Assembly (NCBI RefSeq): GCF_011305535.1
Contig: NZ_CP049905.1
Coordinates: 2,180,001 to 2,244,000 of the forward strand
Direction: 5' to 3'
From: Diaphorobacter sp. HDW4B
GTDB lineage: Bacteria; Pseudomonadota; Gammaproteobacteria; Burkholderiales; Burkholderiaceae_C
DNA length: 64,000 nucleotides
Positions within the stretch are counted from its first letter, which is position 1. Each line of letters opens with the position of its first letter. Of this stretch, positions 1 to 8,286 are shown one piece after another. A model generated the notes under the pieces. The model was not told the origin of the DNA, searched no databases, and saw only the letters and a program-made list of their open reading frames with translations. The position numbers and the translations under genes were made by a program.

Positions 1-198
1 GCCTTGGGCGAGGGTCAGCGTGCCGTCGTGCAGCATCATCGGCAACAGCGGCGTGAAGGCAAAACGGCCGATGCCCATGGCGATGGCGAGCGACGCCATG
101 CCCGCGAACGCGATGGCCCACGGCTGCACCGAACCGCTGGCGGTACTCTGGGCCGGGACGGAGGGGTCGACGACGGGTTCCAAGGGAATGGCCTTCAT
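1..198 (-). CDS. YbfB/YjiJ-type MFS transporter, N-terminal fragment
   Basis: The gene starts at 198 and runs off the left edge, so only about 66 codons are visible. The product begins with a short polar tail followed by a first membrane segment, AIAFAGMASLAIAMGIGR, and then FAFTPLLPMML. That GRFAFTPLLP signature is characteristic of the YbfB/YjiJ (MFS_4) branch of the major facilitator superfamily, inner-membrane exporters of unknown substrate. It is divergent from the LysR gene at 296, a common arrangement in which the LysR protein controls the transporter. Family assignment is by motif recognition only, and the rest of the gene lies outside the window. Confidence 0.75.
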   Translation of the reverse strand, partial: MKAIPLEPVVDPSVPAQSTASGSVQPWAIAFAGMASLAIAMGIGRFAFTPLLPMMLHDGTLTLAQG

Positions 199-213
199 GT
201 TGAATCCGATTTA

Positions 214-230
214 AATCTCAATTTGAGATT
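214..230. promoter_or_regulatory. Palindromic operator candidate between MFS and LysR genes
   Basis: AATCTCAA and TTGAGATT flank a single T, a perfect 17-bp inverted repeat. It contains the T-N11-A pattern of LysR-type binding boxes and lies in the divergent promoter region, 16 bp from the MFS start and 66 bp from the LysR start. Binding by the adjacent LysR protein is inferred. Confidence 0.5.
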
Positions 231-295
231 GAATGTTATAAAATCATCTCACAAAAAGATTTTTCTTGCCATCACCTCACCTTCACTCGTCGCCC

Positions 296-1198
296 ATGGA
301 CTTGCTTGCACTCGAGATCTTCCTCGCCGTGGCAGAGGAGCACAGCGTCACCCGCGCCGCCGAGCGGCTGGGGCGCGTGCAGTCCAACGTGACCACGCGC
401 ATCCAGCAGTTGGAGGAGCAACTCGGCACGCCGCTGTTCCTGCGCGAAGGACGGCGCATGCTGCTCACGCCTGCGGGCGAAACGCTGATTGGCTATGCGC
501 AAAAGCTGCTTGCTTTGGCCGAGGAGGCACGCCAGGCCGTCTCGCCCGATCAACCCACCGGGCGCTTGCGGCTGGGCGCGATGGAGAGCACCTCGCTCGT
601 GCGCCTGCCGCAGCCACTCGCGCAACTGCATGCCGCATGGCCCGAGCTGCGGCTGGAGCTGCACACCTCGCCCTCGCGTCAGTTGATCGAACAACTGCTG
701 GCCCATGAAATCGACGCCGCACTCGTCGCCTGGCCGCCGCCGGACCTCGACCCCGACGAATTGTCGCTGGATCGCACGCCGGTCTATGACGAAGCGCTGC
801 TGCTTGCCTTACCTGCCACGCATCCGCCCGTGCGCTCGCCCGCCGACCTGCAACTGCACACCATCGCCGCCTTCACGCGCGGCTGCACCTATCGCCAGAT
901 CGGCGAAGACTGGATGCGCAGCGGTGGCAAAGGACATGGAAATGCGCGCCAGCAGCCCAAGGTGATGGAACTGGCCTCGTACCCCGCCATCCTCGCCTGC
1001 GTGGCCGCAGGCAGTTGCGCGGGCGTGGTGCCACAGGCGCTGCTCGAACAACTGCGCACGCCGCCTGCGCTGCAATGGGTGCCGCTCTCGCATTGCACGA
1101 CCATGCTCGTCACCCGGCAGGGTTACAACACCCCCGCGTTCACCGCGCTCAGAGACCTGTTGCTCGCGAGCGCGAACGTCGCCACCACGAATTCATGA
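296..1198 (+). CDS. LysR family transcriptional regulator
   Basis: This is a 300-residue LysR-type regulator. Residues 1-60 form the winged helix-turn-helix (MDLLALEIFLAVAEEHSVTR, then RVQSNVTTRIQQLEEQLG), and the rest is the periplasmic-binding-protein-like effector domain. ATG 296 is chosen because the protein then begins exactly as the family does; an upstream in-frame ATG at 266 would add ten residues with no family counterpart. The stop overlaps an ATG at 1195 (ATGA), so it may be transcribed with the nitronate monooxygenase gene. Likely targets are the divergent MFS gene and possibly the downstream oxygenase. The effector is unknown. Confidence 0.9.
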   Translation: MDLLALEIFLAVAEEHSVTRAAERLGRVQSNVTTRIQQLEEQLGTPLFLREGRRMLLTPAGETLIGYAQKLLALAEEARQAVSPDQPTGRLRLGAMESTSLVRLPQPLAQLHAAWPELRLELHTSPSRQLIEQLLAHEIDAALVAWPPPDLDPDELSLDRTPVYDEALLLALPATHPPVRSPADLQLHTIAAFTRGCTYRQIGEDWMRSGGKGHGNARQQPKVMELASYPAILACVAAGSCAGVVPQALLEQLRTPPALQWVPLSHCTTMLVTRQGYNTPAFTALRDLLLASANVATTNS

Positions 1199-1218
1199 TT
1201 TCAAGGAGCACGCACGCC

Positions 1219-2283
1219 ATGACCGCATCCCGCACTTCCTCTTCTTTGCTCAAGCACCTGAACATCGAACACCCCATCTTCCAGGGCCCGATGACCGGCT
1301 CGGACACCCCCGCACTCGCCGCAGCGGTCTCCAAGGCCGGCGCACTCGGCATGCTCGGCTGCGGCATGCGCTCCCCCGCCGCCATGGCCGAAGCCGCCAA
1401 CGCCGTGCGCGCAGCGACAGACAAGCCCTTCGGCATGAACCTCTTCGTGCTCAAGACCCCCACGCCCGATGCCGCCGTCGTGCAAAAAGCCATCGATCGC
1501 CTCGCGCCGCTGTACGCCGAATTCGGCCTCACCCCCAGCGTGCCCGCGCAATGGTGCGAAGACTTCGACGCCCAATTCGACGCCCTGCTCGCACAGAAGC
1601 CGTCTGTAGCGAGCTTCACCTTCGGCATCCTCACCTCCGAACAGGTCGAGCGCCTGCACGCCGCAGGCAGCTACGTGATCGGCACCGCTACCACCGTCGC
1701 CGAAGCCAAAGCCTGGCAGGCCGTGGGCGCCGATGCAGTCGTCGCCTCCGGCATGGAAGCAGGCGGCCATCGCGGCACGTTTCTGGGCGACTTCCAGGCC
1801 AGCATGATCGGCACCCTGCCCCTCGTCGCGGAATGCGCCGAGACACTGACCATCCCCGTGATCGCCGCAGGCGGCATCATGACCGGCAAATCCATCGCCG
1901 CCGCACTGGCACTGGGCGCACAGGCCGTGCAGATGGGCACAGCCTTCCTCGTCTGCCCCGAATCCGCCATCGGCCCCGCCTACCGCGAAGCCATGGCAAA
2001 CGCCAGCGCAACAGATACCCGCTGCACCCGCATCTTCTCAGGCCGCTACGCGCGCGGCATCGTCAACACGATGATGGAAAAACTCGCCGCATTCGAGCAC
2101 GACATCCCCGAATACCCCGTGCAAAACGCCCTCACAGGCGCACTGCGCAAAGCTGCAGCAGCAGCGGGACGTGCAGACTACCTCTCCCTCTGGGCAGGCC
2201 AAGGCGTAGCATCCGCCCGCGTGATGCCAGCAGAACAACTGGTTCAGAAACTGGTGGAAGAGTTGGCAGCAACAACGCACTGA
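1219..2283 (+). CDS. Nitronate monooxygenase (2-nitropropane dioxygenase family)
   Basis: This is an FMN-dependent TIM-barrel enzyme of about 354 residues that oxidises alkyl nitronates such as propionate 3-nitronate. Visible family features are the N-terminal HPIFQGPM, FGMNLFV, the GGHRGTF segment carrying the catalytic His, and the phosphate-binding VIAAGGIMTGKSIAAAL followed by GAQAVQMGTAFL. ATG 1219 has AAGGAG ten bases upstream (1203-1208). An alternative ATG at 1195 overlaps the LysR stop. It may form an operon with the LysR gene. A copy of the multi-hairpin repeat begins 13 bp after its stop. Similar proteins include enoyl-ACP reductase FabK, but the GGH motif favours nitronate monooxygenase. 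Confidence 0.85.
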   Translation: MTASRTSSSLLKHLNIEHPIFQGPMTGSDTPALAAAVSKAGALGMLGCGMRSPAAMAEAANAVRAATDKPFGMNLFVLKTPTPDAAVVQKAIDRLAPLYAEFGLTPSVPAQWCEDFDAQFDALLAQKPSVASFTFGILTSEQVERLHAAGSYVIGTATTVAEAKAWQAVGADAVVASGMEAGGHRGTFLGDFQASMIGTLPLVAECAETLTIPVIAAGGIMTGKSIAAALALGAQAVQMGTAFLVCPESAIGPAYREAMANASATDTRCTRIFSGRYARGIVNTMMEKLAAFEHDIPEYPVQNALTGALRKAAAAAGRADYLSLWAGQGVASARVMPAEQLVQKLVEELAATTH

Positions 2284-2296
2284 TCCAACCACACAG

Positions 2297-2505
2297 CATC
2301 TCGCGAATTCGCGAGATGCCCCGGCACGAGCAACGCGAAGTGCCGTGACATCCTCTTCCAAACTGACTTGCGGCAAGCTGTCTGAACGGAGCGCCTACGG
2401 CGCGAAGTGAGTTTTGCCGCAGGTATTCAAGCGCGCTTTTGGTGACTTTTCGCGCGCCAGCGAAAAGTTACTCGCCCGCCGGGGCGAGACCCGGCACCCG
2501 CCCTC
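2297..2505 (+). repeat. Multi-hairpin intergenic repeat R1, copy A
   Basis: This element of about 209 bp fills most of the gap between the convergent genes ending at 2283 and 2562. In order it contains a perfect 22-bp palindrome (2297-2318, CATCTCGCGAA plus its reverse complement), a CGGCAC/GTGCCG hairpin (2322-2345), a TGCGGCAA/TTGCCGCA stem (2369-2421) enclosing GCGCC-TAC-GGCGC (2391-2403), an ACTTTTCGC/GCGAAAAGT stem (2445-2468) and CTCGCC/GGCGAG (2471-2488). Related copies lie at 45234 and 61567. It has no transposase, and I see no target-site duplication. Confidence 0.85.
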
Positions 2506-2561
2506 AACACCCCAGCCAAGGCTCAATCAAAAAAAGTGGCCGTCGGACACAACACGACACC

Positions 2562-3371
2562 CTAGTCCCACCAACGCGTCTTCTCCCGCGTATGCCGCCC
2601 CTTGAACCGCAAATAAACATTCTCATTCCCAACCCGCTGCAGCCGCTCGAAAATCTCCATCACGACAACACCCAGCGGATGCAACCCACACACATCCTCC
2701 AACCGATACCGCATATTGCGCAAGGTATCGTCCGTCCCCGGAATGAAGCCCGACACGCCATCGAACAGCCCCACCCGATGCGTCCACAGTTCATCCAGTG
2801 AAGCCTGCTGATCGGGCGTCTCGCCATTCACACCGAGAATGAACCGCTCGGTCTCCCCCAACTTCACCGTGTTCGCCAGCAGCGGGCCGTTCATCGCCAC
2901 GGCGCGCAGGACCGGATCGGTATCCAGATCGACAAAGGTGTCGCAAGCCGAGATCAGCCATCGCATGTCCAGATGCGCCACGAGAAAGTCGCGCTCGGCC
3001 ATCCACATGCGCTTGAAGCGTTCGTAGTTCGCGGGCACATCGGCTTCGCGGCGGATCAGCACGATCAGCATGGCGTGCTGATACAGCAACTCCGACTGCC
3101 CGATGAATTCGCGCCGCACCTTGGCCAGATGCTCGTCCAGATTCACCGACGCGCCATGCGCATGTTTCGCCTCTTCGTCGCCCTGCACGATGATGCGCTC
3201 GCGCAATTGCGAGTAGTCCTGGGCGTCGAGCTGCTGCGTGTGCGCATCCGCTCCGAAGCGCCGACGGTGCCGGGTGAAGGAGAACCACTTTTCAAAAGCC
3301 GATTTGCGACGATGGATCATGATTGAAACGAGTGGGTGGAGTAGCGGGGAGTGGTGCGTCTCGCCAGCCAT
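2562..3371 (-). CDS. Unknown protein encoded at the end of the polysaccharide operon
   Basis: The product is about 269 residues, has no recognised domain and no signal peptide or membrane segment. It is charged and rich in Arg, Asp and Glu. The ATG at 3371 overlaps the stop of the upstream glycosyltransferase gene by one base (TGATG), which favours coupled translation from there. The internal ATG at 3320 (MIHRRKSAFEKWF) would give a tidier N-terminus of 252 residues, so the start is uncertain. As the last gene of a polysaccharide operon it may modify or assemble the glycan, but that rests on position alone. A repeat copy lies just beyond its 3-prime end. Confidence 0.65.
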   Translation of the reverse strand: MAGETHHSPLLHPLVSIMIHRRKSAFEKWFSFTRHRRRFGADAHTQQLDAQDYSQLRERIIVQGDEEAKHAHGASVNLDEHLAKVRREFIGQSELLYQHAMLIVLIRREADVPANYERFKRMWMAERDFLVAHLDMRWLISACDTFVDLDTDPVLRAVAMNGPLLANTVKLGETERFILGVNGETPDQQASLDELWTHRVGLFDGVSGFIPGTDDTLRNMRYRLEDVCGLHPLGVVVMEIFERLQRVGNENVYLRFKGRHTREKTRWWD

Positions 3372-4348
3372 CAAAGGCCGAGATAGCGCCCGAGGATGCT
3401 GTCGGGCCGCACCAGTCGGCGCTGCGCATACAGATCCAGCCGTTTGCGGTCGGGCTTGCGCAACTTGACCATGGGCGACATGGTCTTGGCGGCCGGGCGC
3501 ATCATGAGCTGCACCTTGAGCATGCCACGGCTCCAGCCCGAAGCCACATGGTAGAAAAACGGCCCGTCTTCCGCACGCGCCAGCGCCAGACGATACCCGC
3601 CGCGCTTGCGCATCACATACTGGATCGCGAGGTGCATGGTCAGATACTCGGGCGAAAAAATGCGCTGGCGCAGTTGATCGTAGATGCCTTCTTCGCGCAG
3701 CCGTTCGAGGTATTGCGCGTTGCTGCCCGTGACCACGCGCGTGGTGAATTCATGCTGCAGATCGATGATGAACGGGCTCGCGGGCGGTGCGGCCATGAAC
3801 CAGTTTTCGATCACCGGAAACGCGGCATCGCTCGTGAACTGTTCGAGATAAAAGCCCACGTAGTCGCTCTGCGTGCGCGCCTGCGTGTCGATCACCCAAT
3901 CCAGCGAGGTGGTGAGAATCGTGCTCGCATCGAGCCAGATGCCGCCATGGCGCTTGAGCAGTTCGGCGCGCACCCAATCAGCACGCTTGGGCGCGCTCGC
4001 CTCTTGCAGCCCGGCAGGAATGCCGCCCAGATAGTTCAGAACGCTTTGCTCGTCGAGGATGCGAATCTCGAACTGCGGGCACATGCGGCGCCAGTTGTCG
4101 AAGCAACGTTTGATCAGATCGGGCTGCGTCGGCCCGGTCCAGAACGCCCAGATGATGCGCGGGATGGCGCGTGTGTTGGGCTTGGGCGGCGCTTCCGTCA
4201 CCGCCGGAATTTCGACCAGCCGGAACGGATGCTCGACATAGTCGAGCACGGGCTTGTTGCGCAGCCGCTCCCAGCCGTAGATCAGGCGCGCGAGCAGCAG
4301 CTCGCCCTTGTCACGCAATGGAATGCTTTGTTGTGCCTGTGCGCTCAT
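3371..4348 (-). CDS. Capsular polysaccharide synthesis glycosyltransferase (GT32-like)
   Basis: This protein of about 325 residues resembles the Caps_synth/GT32 sugar transferases that use a nucleotide sugar at the cytoplasmic face of the membrane. It contains PRIIWAFWTGPTQPDLIKRC near residue 60, a typical IW-W-G start of the domain, then RADWVRAELLKRHGGIWLDA, where the D-x-S in WLDAS takes the place of the family DxD metal-binding motif. Its ATG overlaps the stop of the preceding gene (ATGA at 4348-4345), fixing the start. A longer in-frame upstream reading overlaps the GT2 gene and is discarded. Acceptor and donor are unknown. Confidence 0.8.
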   Translation of the reverse strand: MSAQAQQSIPLRDKGELLLARLIYGWERLRNKPVLDYVEHPFRLVEIPAVTEAPPKPNTRAIPRIIWAFWTGPTQPDLIKRCFDNWRRMCPQFEIRILDEQSVLNYLGGIPAGLQEASAPKRADWVRAELLKRHGGIWLDASTILTTSLDWVIDTQARTQSDYVGFYLEQFTSDAAFPVIENWFMAAPPASPFIIDLQHEFTTRVVTGSNAQYLERLREEGIYDQLRQRIFSPEYLTMHLAIQYVMRKRGGYRLALARAEDGPFFYHVASGWSRGMLKVQLMMRPAAKTMSPMVKLRKPDRKRLDLYAQRRLVRPDSILGRYLGL

Positions 4349-5391
4349 GCGGCTTCGCTCGCTTTCAACCAGCGCTTGAGTTTGGACCGGCGCAACCACC
4401 AGCCACGCGCGCCGTAAGCCTTGCACAAGGCTTCGGGTATGAGCGGTGATGAGGCCAGAAAGTTGGCACGTATGCGTTGGATGGCCGAACGCTTTTGGGG
4501 ATTGGCATCGTCCAGCGAATCGACAAAACGCATCGCACCAATGAAGTTGCGCGCGTTCTGGTGCGCCAGCGCCAATTGCACACGCGTATCGCCAGCGCAA
4601 TTGCTGGCCTGCAGCGCACGATGGAATGCCTGCAGCGCCATCGACTGGTCCACCGCCTTGTTCAGATTGGGATTGGCCAGCACGCTGGTGCTGCGCTGGC
4701 GGTAGGCGATCCACGGCTGATCGGCGTAATAAAAGCTCGCGGCGCGCAGCATCATCAGCGGCACGCAGGTCATGTCCTCATAACACTGTGCCACGGGAAA
4801 ACGCAGATCATCCGCCCACAGCGAACGTCTGGAAATCTTGGACCAGACATGCAGTTCGCCCGGCATCAGCACATCGGCCAATGCGCCGCAGCGATCGGTG
4901 ATCAGCTTGCGCGCAGGGCCCGCAAAGGTGCGGCGATGCATCTCGCCGCGCAGGCGATGCTTGAGTTTGGTCTTCTCGCGCCAAACGGCGAAATCGCACA
5001 GCACCACATCAGGTGCATTGGTCTTCACGATACGGTGCAACGCGGCCATGCTGCCGGGCAGTATCTTGTCGTCGGAATCGAGAAACCACAGATACTCGCC
5101 GCGCGCCACATCCATCATCGAATTGCGCGTGGCAGACAGGCCCTGGTTGCGTTCGTGCTGCATGAAGGTGAGCTTGCCAGGCCAGCGCGTGACCAGCTTT
5201 TCCATGAGCGCGCCCGTGCCGTCGGTGGAGCAGTCGTTGAGCATCAGCACTTCCACGCCGCCCAGCGGCTCGGCCTGCTCCATCACGGAGACGATGCACT
5301 CCTCAAGATAGGGCTCTACGTTGTAGGCGGGCACCAGCACGCTGAGCCACGGCGCGGTCTTCTCGGATGGTTGCTGCTGCGTCGTCGTCAT
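4345..5391 (-). CDS. Family 2 glycosyltransferase
   Basis: This is a 348-residue inverting transferase of GT-A fold. The N-terminal domain shows SVLVPAYNVEPYLEECIVSV, the aspartate in VLMLNDCSTDGT, and YLWFLDSDDKIL with the DxD-type metal site near residue 100. The C-terminal third is family-specific. The start codon overlaps the stop of the upstream GT4 gene as ATGA (5391-5388), and its own stop overlaps the downstream gene in the same way, so the three are translationally coupled. The role is addition of one sugar to a lipopolysaccharide core or O-unit; the specific sugar cannot be read from sequence. Confidence 0.87.
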   Translation of the reverse strand: MTTTQQQPSEKTAPWLSVLVPAYNVEPYLEECIVSVMEQAEPLGGVEVLMLNDCSTDGTGALMEKLVTRWPGKLTFMQHERNQGLSATRNSMMDVARGEYLWFLDSDDKILPGSMAALHRIVKTNAPDVVLCDFAVWREKTKLKHRLRGEMHRRTFAGPARKLITDRCGALADVLMPGELHVWSKISRRSLWADDLRFPVAQCYEDMTCVPLMMLRAASFYYADQPWIAYRQRSTSVLANPNLNKAVDQSMALQAFHRALQASNCAGDTRVQLALAHQNARNFIGAMRFVDSLDDANPQKRSAIQRIRANFLASSPLIPEALCKAYGARGWWLRRSKLKRWLKASEAA

Positions 5392-6566
5392 ATCTGCGAA
5401 AAACCTTCCTTGCTGCGACCGGCCATGATCTGCGTGAACAGCGCCTCGTAGCGCGAGATCATGCGCGAAAGCGTGTATTGCGTGTTCGCGTCTTCACGGC
5501 CTTGCAGCGCCAGACGCTCGCCCACTTCGGGCTGCGCGAGCACCAACTGCAGCGCATCGGCCAGCGACTGCGCGTTCTCGTGTTCGACCAGTAGGCCGTT
5601 GCGCTGATCGTCGATCACCTCCTGCACGCCCGGCGCACGCGTGCCGATGGCCGTGCAGCCCGCCGCCATGCCTTCGATGAGCGACAGCGGCATGCCCTCG
5701 TAATGCGTGGAAAGCAGGCAGATCTGGTGGGCCATGAGCAACCCCGGCACGTTCTTGTGATGGCCGAGAAATTCCACTTGATCATCGAGTCCGAGTTCCG
5801 CGCTGAGCTTGCGCGCAGCCTTCTGCGCACTCGCCTTGCCGCCACCCGCCAGTTGGACCGGCGGCTTGAGCCCACGCTCGCGCAGCAGCGCAATCGCCTT
5901 GAGCAGCGTGCCGTGGTCCTTCTGGCGCGCAAATCGCGCGGCCATCACGATGCCCGGAATGCGCTCGCGCCATGGATGCTCGGCTGCCATCGCAAACGGT
6001 TCGGTGCGAATGCCGTTGGAGATCGCGAGTGTCTTTTCGGGCGGCGTACCTTTGCCCAGCAGCACCTGCGCAACGCCTTTGGAGCAGCCCACGATGGCAT
6101 CGGTGCGCTGCGAGAGCCACAGCATCTGCTTGGTGCGCGACCAGGTGTAGCGCTCGCGCGAGTTGTGCTCCACATGCACGAGATGCGGCACCTTGGCGAG
6201 CAGGCCCGCATAGCGGCCCCAGAGATGTTCGCTGAAGCCATGCGCGACCAGAATGTCGGGCTGAAAGCGCTCGCAGACCTTCACCAGTTGCCGGACGGTG
6301 GCGAGATGTGCCCAGCCCGGGACCAGCTCCACCGAAACGCCCTCTTTGAGGAGCGCATCGACGCGGGACATGTCGGTATGGGGTTTGCGACGCAGCACCA
6401 GCAAGGGCTCGAACTGCTGGCCCGCAAGATGGCCGCGCACGAGATCCACCGCCACTTGGGTGGCACCGGAGAACCCACCGGTGACGAAATGCAGCACCCG
6501 TGGCCGCCTGCTGGATGCGCGGTCCGAGAGCTCAGACGGGGAACGGGCATCCGTGAACTTTGACAT
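5388..6566 (-). CDS. Family 4 glycosyltransferase
   Basis: This is a retaining GT-B transferase of about 392 residues. The N-terminal Rossmann half begins RPRVLHFVTGGFSGATQVAV, and the C-terminal half carries IVMAARFARQKDHGTLLKAI and the conserved glutamate motif in THYEGMPLSLIEGMAAGC. ATG 6566 (MSKFTDARS) is chosen; fifteen further upstream codons read open but look like leader. It is followed by two more glycosyltransferases with four-base overlaps. An O-antigen ligase-like gene lies upstream at 6633-7982, so the cluster probably builds lipopolysaccharide or a related surface glycan. Confidence 0.87.
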   Translation of the reverse strand: MSKFTDARSPSELSDRASSRRPRVLHFVTGGFSGATQVAVDLVRGHLAGQQFEPLLVLRRKPHTDMSRVDALLKEGVSVELVPGWAHLATVRQLVKVCERFQPDILVAHGFSEHLWGRYAGLLAKVPHLVHVEHNSRERYTWSRTKQMLWLSQRTDAIVGCSKGVAQVLLGKGTPPEKTLAISNGIRTEPFAMAAEHPWRERIPGIVMAARFARQKDHGTLLKAIALLRERGLKPPVQLAGGGKASAQKAARKLSAELGLDDQVEFLGHHKNVPGLLMAHQICLLSTHYEGMPLSLIEGMAAGCTAIGTRAPGVQEVIDDQRNGLLVEHENAQSLADALQLVLAQPEVGERLALQGREDANTQYTLSRMISRYEALFTQIMAGRSKEGFSQI

Positions 6567-6632
6567 GGCAGCGAGTGTAAGGGAAGGCCCGCGCGCAAGG
6601 CCTTTGCCCATCAGTGCCAGCAGTGCCCGCCT

Positions 6633-7982
6633 TCAGGCTTTGGCAGCCGGAGCGCCGCGCGCCGTGCGCTCCAGACCGATCAGCATGGACCACAGCAGGA
6701 TCAGGCTGAACAGATAGAACATGATGCCGCTGTTGTGCGCAAAGAAGACCTGCGTGAGACCGAAGCCGACGAACAGCACCGGCACGCAGACGCCGCACAT
6801 GCGCACGGCCAGCACCATGCGCCGAAGCGGTGGATTGCCCCCCGCATCCAGCAGCCGCATGCGCTCGCGCGTGGGCCAGAACATCCAGATCGGCAGCAGA
6901 TAGAACCACAGCAGCACGGCCACGCCGACCAAGCCAGTCTTCACGAACACGTCGAGCACCTCGTTGTGCACGAACTTGTATTCGACGATGGCTGGCTGGT
7001 ACTTGCCTTCGGCCACGCGCTTTTGCTTTTCCGACAAATAGCCCGCCACGCCCCAGCCGAGCAGCGGCTTTTCGCGGCCCGCATCCCAGGCAAAGCGCCA
7101 GTGCTCCAGACGCTGCCCCACCGACGTGCTCGCGTCGCGCTTGGTGTCGTAGACCTTGATTTCCGAGGTCATCTCGTCCCAGCGCGCGGTCAGCATGTCG
7201 CGGTTGACGACCGACATCAGCCCGGCCGCGATCATCAGCCCCACCACCACGCGCCAGAACAGGCGCGCGCGGTAGCGATACAGCAGCGCAAGTCCAAACG
7301 GCATGACCACCAGCACCGCCAGCCACCCGCCGCGCGAGGCGGACAGCACCGAGGCATCCAACCCGGCCACGATGGCGATCACTGCCAGCAGCTTTTCACC
7401 CCAGTGCAATTGCTTGTGGATGGCCGCCAGAAACACGGCCAGCAGCACGGCGAGCAGCAGCGCCAGATTGCCGTACTGGATTGCATTCGTACGCCCGGTC
7501 GCGCGCCATTCGCCGAGACCGTGAACCTGCCAGATGGCGATCGCGCCCGCGCCGATGCAGCCGACGATCAGCCCCCAGACAAAGGCTCTGGGCTTGGGCG
7601 GAAACACCGTGGCATACAGCAGGCACGGAATCGCGAGAATGAATTTGGAAGGCCGGTCCCACTGCCCCATGCGCTCGGCCGGATCGGCCATCGCCACCCA
7701 CATGAGCGCCATGGCAAACATGCAGACCGCAAACCACCAGGTGAGCGAGCGCTGCGGCTCGAGCACCCAGCGCTTGAGCGTGAACAGTGCGCCAACGAGC
7801 AGCAGCACCGCACCATACGAATAACCGGACGCAAGCCAGAGCGCCAAGCCGGGAACGGCAAAGGCGGCTGCCGAATTCAACTGAACCGGCCAAGAGGGCG
7901 CGGCCAGTTTTCCTTGTGCAAATTTCAAGATGAAGGACTCGTGTTGAACCGCAGTGAATGCAGAACGCAGTTTGTCCCACAT
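6633..7982 (-). CDS. O-antigen ligase/polymerase-like membrane protein
   Basis: This is a 449-residue polytopic inner-membrane protein with about ten to twelve hydrophobic segments and a large periplasmic loop around residues 260-345. The loop ends YKFVHNEVLDVFVKTGLVGV, whose His-Asn pair matches the Wzy_C domain of WaaL ligases and Wzy polymerases. WaaL moves undecaprenyl-linked O-antigen onto lipid A-core. Position upstream of three glycosyltransferase genes fits. Ligase and polymerase cannot be told apart from sequence alone, and related enzymes also glycosylate pilins. Confidence 0.8.
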   Translation of the reverse strand: MWDKLRSAFTAVQHESFILKFAQGKLAAPSWPVQLNSAAAFAVPGLALWLASGYSYGAVLLLVGALFTLKRWVLEPQRSLTWWFAVCMFAMALMWVAMADPAERMGQWDRPSKFILAIPCLLYATVFPPKPRAFVWGLIVGCIGAGAIAIWQVHGLGEWRATGRTNAIQYGNLALLLAVLLAVFLAAIHKQLHWGEKLLAVIAIVAGLDASVLSASRGGWLAVLVVMPFGLALLYRYRARLFWRVVVGLMIAAGLMSVVNRDMLTARWDEMTSEIKVYDTKRDASTSVGQRLEHWRFAWDAGREKPLLGWGVAGYLSEKQKRVAEGKYQPAIVEYKFVHNEVLDVFVKTGLVGVAVLLWFYLLPIWMFWPTRERMRLLDAGGNPPLRRMVLAVRMCGVCVPVLFVGFGLTQVFFAHNSGIMFYLFSLILLWSMLIGLERTARGAPAAKA

Positions 7983-8074
7983 GCGGGGCCTGCTGCCATG
8001 CGTGCAAACGAGAGTTCACAGCTATTACAGCGGGCAAGCCCCGGCAGAACGATCAATCCGCGAACGACGCGAGA

Positions 8075-8281
8075 TCAGTGACCAGCGCTGACCACTTCGC
8101 CTGCCTTGAGGCGATACACGGTGCCGCAGTACGGGCACTTGCCTTCGCCGTGATGGGCGACGTCCAGATACACCTTGGGGTGCGAGTTCCAAAGCTTCAT
8201 GTCCGCCTTGGGATTGGGGCAGTACACACCGCCTTGCGCGTTCAGGTCCTTGGCCAGGAGTTCAACGATTGCTTGGGTCAT
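8075..8281 (-). CDS. CHCC zinc-finger domain protein
   Basis: This 68-residue protein carries the zf-CHCC pattern seen in NDUFS6-like proteins: a Cys in GGVYCPNP, a His in YLDVAHHGEG, and CPYCGTVYRL. These four residues would bind one zinc. Bacterial copies are often found near ilvE and lipopolysaccharide core genes in Burkholderiales; their function is not established. The AAGGTG that serves as its ribosome site overlaps the end of ilvE (stop at 8287), so it is likely co-transcribed. Confidence 0.85.
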   Translation of the reverse strand: MTQAIVELLAKDLNAQGGVYCPNPKADMKLWNSHPKVYLDVAHHGEGKCPYCGTVYRLKAGEVVSAGH

Positions 8282-8286
8282 GTCGA

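Noticed and set aside
2297-2505. R1 as a CRISPR array or insertion sequence
   Set aside because: The copies are far apart and single, there are no spacers, no transposase and no flanking duplication that I can see.
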